Made by a program: the position numbers and the translations under genes
The notes under the pieces: model-generated
Told to the model about the DNA's origin: nothing
Seen by the model: only the letters and a program-made list of their open reading frames with translations
Database searches by the model: none
Shown here: piece by piece, positions 50,705-62,700 of the stretch
Numbering within the stretch: the stretch's first letter is position 1
Layout of the letters: every line of letters starts with the position of its first letter
DNA from: Apostichopus japonicus
Taxonomy: Eukaryota > Echinodermata > Holothuroidea > Aspidochirotida > Stichopodidae
Length of the DNA stretch: 64,000 nucleotides
Reading direction: 5' to 3'
Assembly (NCBI RefSeq): GCF_037975245.1
Contig: NC_092580.1
Coordinates: 34,257,001 to 34,321,000 of the forward strand

Positions 50705-53700
50705 TATATATCATATAGTCTACCTATACAGTAACTTACAGCATGAAACTCGAGTAACAGGAAGGGCAAATGTCAAAGTTTCCCATAATTGTCAAGCAAA
50801 GACTGTCATATTGTCATTGATGATAGCCAGTCATGCAATAGCTACAGGACTCGTTAAGTCACATGAAGGCTAAAACAAGGAAAGCAACACAGCAATGACC
50901 TCTATTTAGTTCATGTGTCTACCAAAGTTTACATTTCTGGGAATACTCAATTTAAGTGATAATTTCTACTTCTGATGAAAAGAGACAGTTAGTGTCGTGA
51001 GTCATATAAATGAAAGAGCACACACCAAGATGTATAAACAGCCCCACGTAACATATAAAATTTGTAGCTGCTGTTAGTACTGTAGGTGACAGATAGAAAC
51101 AGGGACACTATCACTGTATAATGTAGAGAATGATTAAAAATTACAACCATCACACTGTTATAGGACAGAGGTGCTTTTGTAATACAAGAGACAATAAGGG
51201 GTTAATCAATGGTCTAAACGGTGTGTTTATCACAGGATAATGCACAAATAGGAGTATAATGGAAGCATTGAATCATACACGAGGACTATGGCCAAGTGCA
51301 TCCAACAATAGCATCATAATCCCTTCATTCCTACAAACGCTAAATAAACATCAACTTTTTATCTCAGAATGCTACAATTTAATGAAATGTTAAAAGAAAA
51401 ATAACCAACAATTGTCTTATAACTGTAGTTTCCCCTAGTTCTTTACTTTTATTATAGTGTAAGGTCTCGAAACAACGTAAATGAATCAATAAATAACAAG
51501 AATGACAGTAATAGGCTATGTATATACCTAGTAAATTGAATAACACTACGTTATGCTATGGAAGGTATTTGATCAGAAGGAAATATGGGTGAACCAGGAC
51601 TTGCAATGTTTACTTTCTTTTGGAATATGACATTTACTGATCCTTGAAACATGTATTTCATGAATACATTTGCTGTTGTATTCCATTTACATTTACATTC
51701 AGTGCTGTGTGAAACATGTATCTCTTGAATAAATTTGCTGTTGTATTCCATCTACATTTACTGTTCCTTGAAACATGTATTTCTTGAATACATTTGCTAT
51801 GGTATTCCCAATCATTATAGATGCCATTGCCTAACGGTTAGGCATATATCGTTAGATGTTATGTGTGTTAATATCGACAATGGTGCTCTGACATTGGCTA
51901 GTCAATTCTTGTGTACTTATAACTGTCTATTGTTGGATTGATTGTTTGGATCGATGCTCTCAGGACATTTGAACATTGCTTCTTTTTGCTGATTTGAAGT
52001 GTCCAATTACTTCTGATACAAATGCTTATTTGTTTTGATGGCTACTTAACAGCATTACAGTTAACATTAACAACATTAGCACTGGATTGGAAGCTGGCAT
52101 TGCTAAACAAGGTTTTCTTTGTTGCTTGTATGCTATGGTTAGTATACTTCATGCTGGAAGCTAGCTTTCTCGGAAGTGTTGGTCATCATCTTGCCAAGGG
52201 GTGATGATACTGAGGGACTTGCTGCCATACTATACTTGATCTGATTCATTTGCTTTGATTTAGCTTAGTTGAGCTTAAGCCGCTAGTTGGGATTAAGCTT
52301 GCCGAGATGCTAGTTTTTGCAACTGATATTCATTCGTCGGTAAGTTTGCTGTGCATTATCCCTGGTTAATGAACGGTCAGCTGACAACAAGCCAATCAGA
52401 TTCAAGGGTTTCTAAAGTATGAATTAATGAACATTAATTGCTACAAAAGTCATAAAATTGGTACTACACAGACTTTCCACTCATTATTAATACATTTGCA
52501 GGATCTGAGAAAAGATCTAAGACGAATGGAAACAAAAGCGATATATGCTGAGGCCATCCATTTTACACATCATTTCTAGAACCCTCTGTGCTCCCATTCA
52601 CACCCACTTACCCCTGTCCACCCCAACCCTCACCCCCCTCCCCCTTCCACACTCAATAGGATTTCAGCAATGGCTGCAATAAACATTGTGATAATTGTGA
52701 ATACTGCAATATTTAGATGAAACTTACATCAGATGTATCATCAGTAGGTTCAATGTCATTCAAAGGAAGGGAGCTAACTTCTGCTTCAACTCTCTTGATC
52801 CTCTCATCAGTCTGATTAGACACAAGATGCAGAAGCCTTGTGAGGGGATTTGTGTCTTGAATATTCTGATCTAAACAACTGAGCTTCTCTGATTGCAGAG
52901 AGTTATTCCAAGTGTTCAACTCATCTGAATTAAGTCCTTCTATTACACATCTTTGATAAGGTTGTTGAGTTTTTGGATTTACTCTTAATAGTGAGTTTTT
53001 GCTTGCTCCAAGTATTTCTTGGAACTGTTTCAATGGATGATCAAATGCAGTGGGCTTGACAAAGACATCAGCTTTGCTTTGGTTCACCGTACTATCCAAT
53101 GCTGGGGTGTTTGAGTAAAGCATGTCTTCCGCCCCAAGAGCAGTTACTGTTGAAAAGAAAGCAATAAGCTGAAATGGAGATTGAAGACAACATGACAGAG
53201 TTCACTGAAACCTTTATAGTTTACTGTTCAAGGTATGTAGAAAAAACATGACTGAGAATTAGTTGTAGAAATAATTATGAAATATGTCAAAACGTATGGA
53301 AATGTTATGAGTCAACTATCTGTTTGCACTTGAATGCTCTTCAGTTGTTAAGTCTCAACTTCAAGTTACAGTGCAATATTGACTCACCCCACCGAAGACA
53401 AGACTCCAAAACTGATGAAATGGTCTTCCTCATTTCATTATCATCTTGATTCTGAAGCAATATCTGAACCAACAGAGCCAGTCCATCACTCCTAACTAGT
53501 TGCTTCTGACTAAGCTCTGTCACAAAGAAAACATCCAAGAAAGAGAATGGATTCATTAATGGTAATATCTCATAACAGTAAATAACAATTGATTACAATA
53601 ACCTGACCATGTCCACAATGTAGTTATAATGACAAGTAAGGGAGCAGAGGTGACTATACTACTAGAATGTAATAAGTACCAATTCATTAGCATATTGATG

Positions 53701-56700
53701 AAATGGCTGGCTGAATACTTCACATTGTGTGTGATTAATTAAGCTTTATATATAATAGAGCCATAGAAGTAGGAGCCCAATTTGATTTGGGGGGGCTGTA
53801 AAAACTTGCCCGAAAAATATAACCGAAATGTTTTGCGCTCCGCGCGTGTTCAACATGTTAATGTGCATATCATATAGGCATGCATCGGTTATTACATCGC
53901 ATGCCAATAACATGCAATCATTTACCGTTTTATTAAACTTCCATATTGGTTTTAATTATTTGGGAAGTCGTTACAATAATAATGATAACAATAATATCAG
54001 TTTAACCATTGAAAAACACATTGCAAATTATTTTTCTCTCAGTAGGTGCCCGAAAAATTCTCAGCATATTGCCCGAATTTTCACAAAAAAATTGGGTTGG
54101 GGGCTGCAGCCCCCCCCCCACCTCCTACCCCTATGAATAGAGCCACATGATACTTTCTTACACTACCATCAGTGATAGCAGCATTCAACTATGGTATTCT
54201 ATTATTTGTAAGCACTAAAATGAGTTTTAATGAGACTATTCCATCTAAATGAAAAACTGTCATCCTACTATATCCTCAGAACTATACAAATAATTGTCAA
54301 TAGCTTGAAACAACCCCTGTCTTGAGACGATTCTCCAAATTTGCAGATTTTGTCCTTTATATTCAGAATGTTATTTAGCAATAGATAAAGAGTCTGCAAC
54401 AGGGTCACTTTTTAATGGTAGTCCACTGAGACAACCAAATTTCTGTTCAGATGAACAAAATCAGCTTTGAAAGTCTTCCAGCAGAAGTCTGGTTGTTTAC
54501 ATCAAAGTCAGACTGCATTGTAACTAATTACCCTCAACTAGGTAAAATGATAAGTAGGTATCACATATCCATCCCTTGGAAGATATTGATAGAAAACAAA
54601 AATAGCAGAAGGCCTAAGATCCACCAGAAGAGGAGTTTTACAAGGCCAAAGTTGGTATTCTATTCACAAAAGCTACACATCTCTCCTACAGTGTACATAT
54701 TGGTCATTCTTTGGAGAATGTTAATGAGAATAGATACAGAAAGCCACCTTTGTCTGAGCTTGTACAGCACATTGGTCTCTAATTAACTGTCACATATCAG
54801 ACATGGATAAACTGTATTTCTCAGATTGTCTATGTAGCTTTCCCATCAGTATTCAATTCATCCGACTGATTCACAGGAACCTTATGCAGATTTTAGTTGA
54901 ATACAAAATTTATCCACTACAATCCCCTATTTCTCTGTTATATTTGTTTTCATGACATCATCAACTTTGCATGACATCATCAATGGATCTGGTCATCAGC
55001 CATGTATTAAGGGTTACTGCAATACGCTGTCAAAAAACTCCTGGTTTTTTCCAGTCATAACCTAGTTATATTTCCTTAGCCATAGAAAGATTTGCTAATG
55101 AGTGAAGTTGTGTACTCCAAAGTCTATTTGCTTTATACCATATAGTAATGTAAAATACACACACTGCTTATTTGTGAATCTAGAATTAGATTTTCACAAA
55201 CATTAACATTCCATATTAGGCGTAATGCTGTAGGCATCATTTCTTGTTTGTGCAGTATATACAGAAATCTTACATGGATTTAAAATGAGATTGTCGTCTA
55301 GTATAATCAGTACTATGTTAAAAAAGATTAAATGCAAAAGCATATTGTAAATATCACCTTTATTCTAATGACAACTATAGCTCACTTTACAGTTTAACAT
55401 ATTAAATTTGAATACGACCCCTAACAGAAATGAACAAGTCCCTTTTCTCTCATGTTATTGCTGTGTGCAAGAATAAAGTCACCCAAAACCACAAACTTGA
55501 AAAATTGAATTTAGTAGGGGGCATTGAATTTCATTATGAAAGATGAGAAGTGGATGAAGGTATTGTTTTTTCTTTCTTTTTTTCTTTTTTAGTAAGATTC
55601 AGGTTTAAAGTTTATTAATACAACACATTGAAGACCTTAGACTTCAACTACGATGTAATAAAGCGTAAGTGAGTAACGACCAAGGTTTTTGTAACTTAAT
55701 TCTTGATGAAGCACTGTAATGTACAGTAATTAAGTCATCTGTGCCAAACATCAAATGACTGCTTACACACATAGCGCAGTGTATTCATTTAATTTGGATA
55801 TTAATTACAGTTTCCAATAATTTAAGATAGCATAGATAGACAACACATCAAACATTCTGTTTCATTGATTCACTGTATCTAACTTAGGATCCTCTAAGCT
55901 TTCACAATTGAAATTACTCTTTAATGGTGATAAATCCAACAATCATACCTTAAAGTTAAAGGTTTGCAGTTCTGTATGAGACCAATTAAAGGCCCCCTCA
56001 CACAACATTTCAACTTAACCCCTGGTCATTGAGTAACTTGTCACACCTAAGTATGCACAATTCAAACAATCCCTCTGCATCTCTGTGTCCCCCGGGGACT
56101 TCCCATAAAGTGCAACTAGAAACCAGCGCACCCAACTATATTTACAAGTTACCTCGCAAGTTCCCATGTACACGCCTGGGCAAAGACAGGCAATGGAGGT
56201 AAAGTGCCTTGCACCTAAGGACACAATGATCTGGTCAGGATTCAAACCTACAAACTTTAGATCACAAGTCCACTGCCTTAACCACTTGACCACAACATTC
56301 TCGATCCAATAATATCCTGTCACGCAAATGATTATTTTCCAAACCTATGTAGTTCAATTTCAACATCATTGGATCTATATTGCATGCAGTGTCAGTTATT
56401 GAAGGAGCTGGCTGCATGATCTCTCTAATTGAATGTTGTCCATGTACATTAACCGTCACAAATCCAATAAAGTTAACAGTCTTCCTAGCAAATTACAATA
56501 TAGCTGTCTTACAGAGACTGATCTAGAGGATTTGATCATTTAATCTATTTTTAGCAAAAATCCTTTCATCCTTAATAATCTTGAGAAACTTCCTAATGAT
56601 AACAAAGTAATAAATGAGATAGCACTTTGACATTAAGGTGATTGATTTATTCAAAATCAAGCATTTTTTTACTTTACTTTTTTAGGGGGGGGGGGTTGGG

Positions 56701-59700
56701 GGGTGATCGGGTAGCTGGACTGTATGCAAACATTTGGATGGTTTGGGTAAATGTCAGTAGGTCACACTATGATGGCTTTCCTTTTATGACTACATATATG
56801 AGCACACACCATTGGAACAGTTCATGAATTGTCTATTTTTAGGAACATCCTTGATAATTTTGAGAAACTTCCTAATGATAACAAAGCACTAAATGAGATA
56901 GCACTGTGACATTAAGGTAATTGATTTATTTATAATCAAGCATTTGTTTATTTATTTGGGAGGGGTGGGGAAGGGGCATCGGGTGGCTGGACGGTATTCA
57001 AAATTTTGGAAGGTTTGGGTAATATTAACATTTTATTACTGAATAATTTATTTTGTATTGTAAACAAAAAATAATTGCTCCATCTGAGTAGGCACTGTGC
57101 TGTTCAATAGAGAGATCCACTGAGAGATCTGAGCACACACACTGTACAAATGCTGTACATGTTATATATACACTAAAATAGTTTTAAATGCAGGCTTGGG
57201 GTAATCGTAATCAGTAATCGTAATCAATTACAATCGATTACATTTTTTGAAGTAATCGTAATCGTAATCGATTACTTTTGTGAAAATTACAAAGTAATCG
57301 TAATCGTAATCGATTACTTTTGTGAAAATTGCAAAGTAATCGTAATCGTATAACATTTATGATTACAGTGAAATTTGAATGAGAAGGGCAAAATCAGTAG
57401 AAATGATTAAAACTAATTCTTACTATTGGCTTTTAGTGTGACCAAAGAAGTGTTCCTGCTTCTAGAATTCTGTAGCACAATAAACTTACACTAAGAAGTA
57501 CTGGGGATTTGATCACCATATTCAAGGATTTTTTATCACCTGAATTATTCTGTTCAATGCTGCCTCTCAGCGTTCACAATCCTTTTGCATACACAACTGG
57601 TTGGCATTAGTTGACATGGTGTGCTGATTATAGAAAGTTATTTCATTAGTATATTAAACACTTAACAAACAATAACAGTCAGGCTGACAAAATACACCCT
57701 TTAAATTCATTTAAGTAATTTTGTTAAAGTAAATTTGATAAATAATTCCATTTGCCATGTTCATTGGGCCACAAGGCTCAGGTGTAGCAGCTATTGAAAG
57801 CACATTGCTATTTATGTCAGTCTATTGTTCTCATTACCAGAGTTGACCACTTTTTGATGAAAATAATTTACTTTTACTTGGGCCTTCCATGTCCCATGTA
57901 CTGTGGAATCATTGGAATGCCCCATTTCAAAGCTGTTTAGTTTTATTTTGGTGTTATAATGTTAAAAGAGTTTTTAGTTTTGCTGCTATGCAGAAATTAT
58001 TAGTTTACAAAATATAGTGTTGCATGAAAATCTTCATTTGTTTTACTTTAGTATTTGTCTGTTTACTCTTTGTCTCTTTAAATTGTATTTTTTACTGGAC
58101 TTATGGGTTACACATCTTAAACATGTTAAGGCATAAATGTGTAATGCCTGGTAGGAATTGTAGATATACTTCCACAATTTTGTCCGTATATACTGTAAAT
58201 GCCCTTCCTTTGCCCTATTTCATTGCCCTATTTCCTGGCAGAGAGTTATATTAACAGATATACAGAGGATTGTGCAAGTAACCACAATGTAATCGTGATT
58301 GTAATCACGATTACATTACAATGTAATCGTAATCGATTACTTCAACTTTAGGCTGTAATCGTAATCATACATTCTCAAGTAATCGTAATCGTAATCGATT
58401 ACATTCAGATGTAATCGCCCCAAGCCTGTTTAAATGCAAATAATACATGAATGTTAGAGAAGGATAATAACAATATGTTTTTGCTTTTGCAAAAGTGAAT
58501 CACATAGACTTCTTGTAATAACATAAGATATCGTTGACATGGCTTTAAACAAGAATAGGAAGTACAGTAGGGAATCTAATTTGTAGCCTATGTGTCAAAA
58601 TTTTCTACCTTGGTGATGTTTCTCTATGGGGGTGTCCCCTTTGTGTGCTCATGTGGAAAGAGAGGTAAGGGAAGGGGAAGAGGGAGGAGGGGTAGGGGAG
58701 AGGGACTGAAAAGGGGGGAGAAGGGAGGAGAAGGAAGGAGGCAGACCAATGGATGCTTTGGTTTTCAATGTTACTGTTGTTGTTGCATGAAATATCAATC
58801 CACTTCTAAAGCTTATAGATCCATGTAGGCAACATTTGGTCAATTACGTAGTTTCAAGTAATGAAGAAATAAAAAAATATGTTCTCTCAAGCAACAATTC
58901 CAAGTGACCATTCACAATTTCCATCACAAACTTTGAATAGATTGCAAGAGTCTCCAGGAGTACGACAAAACTAATACACATTTACATCACTCATACTTCT
59001 AGCACTTAAGCATAATGTCATATAGTTCTAATCCTAGTTAATAGCAAGTACTCCTTTGAGCAATTACCGCTTCTCCTGTAAATGGGGTGTGAAAGGATTA
59101 CTTCAGGGTAAGTTAAGATAAGAAACTAATACTCTAATTAACTGCAATGGTCAAAACTGCCTCCAGTACCATTAAAGTCATTTTCTACACATCTATTGTT
59201 GTAAAACACAAAATAATAATGAGTCCACCATACAACCTTCAGTTTATGACCTTTTGAGAAGCCACATCCATTAACCACTAAGTTGGAAGTGCATGTGACA
59301 ACAGATTTGTATTAGTCATATTGTTAAGTACACTGTGAGAAATAATAGCATGAGAAGAATTAGGAGCATGAGAAAGTGACTAAACAATATCATCTGTAAA
59401 TATAAACTAGGCTGCTTGCTTTCAGGAGCATCATTCTTACAGTCTGCAGGTATTACTTGCCATTTATCATGCTAGCTTGACAACAATGCATCGATATATT
59501 CATACACATACATTGCAGGACAAAAGTTTTGATGGTAGTCCTCTATTCAGAGATGACCAATTTCTTTAATGACAACCAAAATGCTATAAAATTGCTAAAA
59601 AGACTAGTTGTTAACAGCAAATTGCATTACAACTAAATAAGGCCTATTCCTAAATAGGTAAATGATGATTTGCTATAACCCTTAAAGCTTGTGTTCTGTT

Positions 59701-62700
59701 TACCAACCTACACATCTCTCCTACAGTAGGCCTATACATATTGGTGTTCTGCGCACCAACCAACACATCTCTCCTACAGTATGTTTATTGGTGTTCTGTT
59801 CACCAACCTACTCATCTCTCCTACAGCGTACATATTGGTGTTCTGTTCACCAATACACATCTCTCCTACGTGTATATTTTGGTGTTCTCTTCACCAACCT
59901 ACACCTCTCTCCTACAGTGTATATATTGCTGTTCTGTTCACGAACCTACACATCTCTCCTACAGTGTATATATTGGTGATCTGTTCACCAACCTACACAT
60001 CTCTCCTACGTGTATATTTTGGTGTTCTCTTCACCAACCTACACCTCTCTCTTACAGTGTATATATTGCTGTTCTGTTCACGAACTTACACCTCTCTCCT
60101 ACAGTGTATATATATTGGTGTTTTGCTTTTATTGGTGTCAGACTTCCTCTGACAAAATATACTAAATTATATCAATATAAGAATTTTCTTCCAACCCCTG
60201 TATATCATCAAACTCACAATGATGAGAAGGGAATTATTCTATATCGCCTCTACTCCTCGCTCCCTCCCTCCATTCCCTGCCTCCGTGGCATTATATTTCT
60301 CCATGAATCAACAGTGCCTACCTGATGATTGTGTTACAGAGGACATTGTCAGGATTATCTTCAGCTTTACTTCATTTGTGAGTACCTCTGAAGACAAAAG
60401 CTGCACCAACAGAGGAATCAATCTTAGTTCTGTCAATATTTCACAATTGCTCTCTGTAATATGAAGAGAAGTTGACAATTAATTAATATCATTTGAAGGT
60501 TGTTTTTAACATGTTTCACATGACAACTTACGACCAGAACAATTTGGCATATATGTACATACGCTAACGTGGAAGACATTTGTATAATTGATAACACAGG
60601 GTACTTTGAACTATAAATTTGATTCCTTTTGCATTTTTCTTCCACTTTTTGTAACTCTTTTAGGATATGAGTGACAACAAGTTTTCCCATAATCTTCCCA
60701 GTTCTCGCATGATACAGAGTGTGTCATGTTTATGCCATAAATCAGCAATTCAGAGAACTATTACTCACCATTGAAGTGATTTGTCATAAAAATAAAAAAA
60801 AACTAGTAAACTTCCAGGCTGTAAAGCTTCATTAAAGAAGAAGATGAATCCATCAAACAAGAAGATTACCGAGTAATCTCGAGAGTAAATTGATTTTATG
60901 TGAAGACAGTTAAAACTATTCATTTTCAGATATCACAACCATTATCTCTTAATTTAGAAAAGTGATAACTATGGCAAGTTTGAACTAATTGTACATCATC
61001 GCTGCTTAATAGGTGATAAAAAGAAAAATAAAGTCTTTCATTACCATCTAATAAGCTTCCAAATAGGGTTCAATATCTCTGAAATTGTTAAATCTTCAGC
61101 ATCTGCATGAATGAGTAGCCCTGGGCAATCAACAAATTTGGAGAACAATGGATATACTTAATGCACTCACTAGCTGACCTGACTATTTATAGATAATTAC
61201 AGATTTACTTTTTTATTACATGAGCCTTCACTTTGCACTGAACCACTCATCGATTGCGCTTGTTTGCTTCAGTTCTTGTCTTTTAATGGACTTTTTTGTC
61301 TTTGCTAGGGCTGTGGGAATGGAGGATTGGGAGCTAAAATTTATTGCCAAGTATCCACTATAAGAAATCAGACAATTCTGGAAAAGACTGAAACTGTTCT
61401 GGATTGAGCTGTGTTGTCATAGATTAAATGTAATCATGAATGTTCTGAGAATCACATTAATCATTAATTAATTGGTATAAAAATGGCATTGATTGCTTTA
61501 AAAAAATGAATTGACATCAAACCTGGCAAGTATGTTAAAAACATAACAAACACACATGGCTCAATAGATGGACGTTTTGGGAGCAGTTGAAGCCATCAGT
61601 GTTCCTAGAAATTACTTTTAACAGAAACTATCACTGGAAAATAATTTCTAAATATATTTCAATGCATCCAATTTGGGTTTAATGTCACTAACACCTTTCA
61701 CTGACCGCTTCATACATTTGTACCATGCAGTGAAATGGACAAATTAAATGAACTAAAAGCAAAATTGTTTTTCAACAGATTTTTATGGATTAAAGCCACT
61801 ATACGTAAAGAAAATTGAAAACAATTTTAATGAAAAATTCATAGCAGAGATAGAATCTGATCGATGTAGCAATTTGGTATTTGGTTGCAACAGGTACTTC
61901 ACTGAGGTGGGAATGAATCAAGAACAGAGAGATTCTTTAATTAGAAATGATTGTATCATCTAAAACTGTTGAGAATGCATCATCATGAATTCTATCTTTA
62001 GTAATAAAATATTGTTTCAACTGTTAAGACCAGGGTCATTGGCCACATACTGGATCTTGAAAACCTCACAGAATGAGTAAAAAACCGTATAACCAGGTTG
62101 ATGGATGAGCTGAAAAACTTTATCTTAATGTATGTGAATGTAAAGTAGTGGACTTGGTTTATGAAACTATAAAACAACTAGAAATAATTGCAAACTTGGC
62201 AAACTTCCAGAGCTCTTCATAACAACGGAGCTGTCTATAAAATTATACTCATTGTGTAAGTGTATCTTATAGCATCATACCTTTCCTGCTGCTGAGAGTG
62301 CCGTACTACTCCCCCCCACCCACCCCCCCCCCGCAAATTAAATAAACAGTCATCCAGATCCAGGGTATTTTATTGATAGGTCTTTAAGATAATGCCCAGA
62401 CACAATTGTGCGTACACACCAAGATATGTGTAGTAATAACACTGCAGAGTACAGCTGGCATCATAAGTTGCAATGTATAGATTAAAAGAGCACTCAAGTA
62501 ATAACAGCTTCCAGAAATCTCTGCTTATTTATATACTACACAAGATGAACATTCGATTTTGAAGTTCCAACAACTGAGTCTGATTTAAAATTTACTGCAT
62601 GCTGACTACACCAGAATTTAAATTTCCTCTTTACAAGAAGTTTTCTAAGTTATCTCAACATTTCTTAACGGGTAATAAAGTATGAAAGACATAATATCAT

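Larger units (their letters stand above)
47127..52727 (-). other. TERB1 intron (5.6 kb) between exons e and f
   Basis: It holds a Penelope-like remnant (47.6-48.2 kb), TA microsatellites and a dispersed repeat interrupted by a hAT element (48.5-50.26 kb). It also has a pyrimidine-rich tract with G/C hairpins (50.46-50.65 kb) and a ~60-bp direct repeat (51.6-51.83 kb). Otherwise nothing recognised. Confidence 0.6.
53517..60321 (-). other. TERB1 intron (6.8 kb) between exons c and d
   Basis: It holds a MITE (53.8-54.1 kb), a dispersed R47 repeat (54.4 kb), a tRNA-derived SINE (56.0-56.3 kb), a tandem duplication (56.5-57.0 kb), a hAT element (57.2-58.4 kb) and an R47 copy with a 47-bp minisatellite (59.5-60.1 kb). 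No nested gene recognised. Confidence 0.65.

Noticed and set aside
54451-54786. Plus-strand 111-codon open frame
   Set aside because: It lies in the R47 dispersed repeat with no conserved domain.
56015-56323. Minus-strand 102-codon open frame
   Set aside because: It coincides with a tRNA-derived SINE.
59689-60325. Overlapping plus-strand frames up to 194 codons
   Set aside because: They arise from the 47-bp minisatellite and run across TERB1 exon c on the opposite strand.
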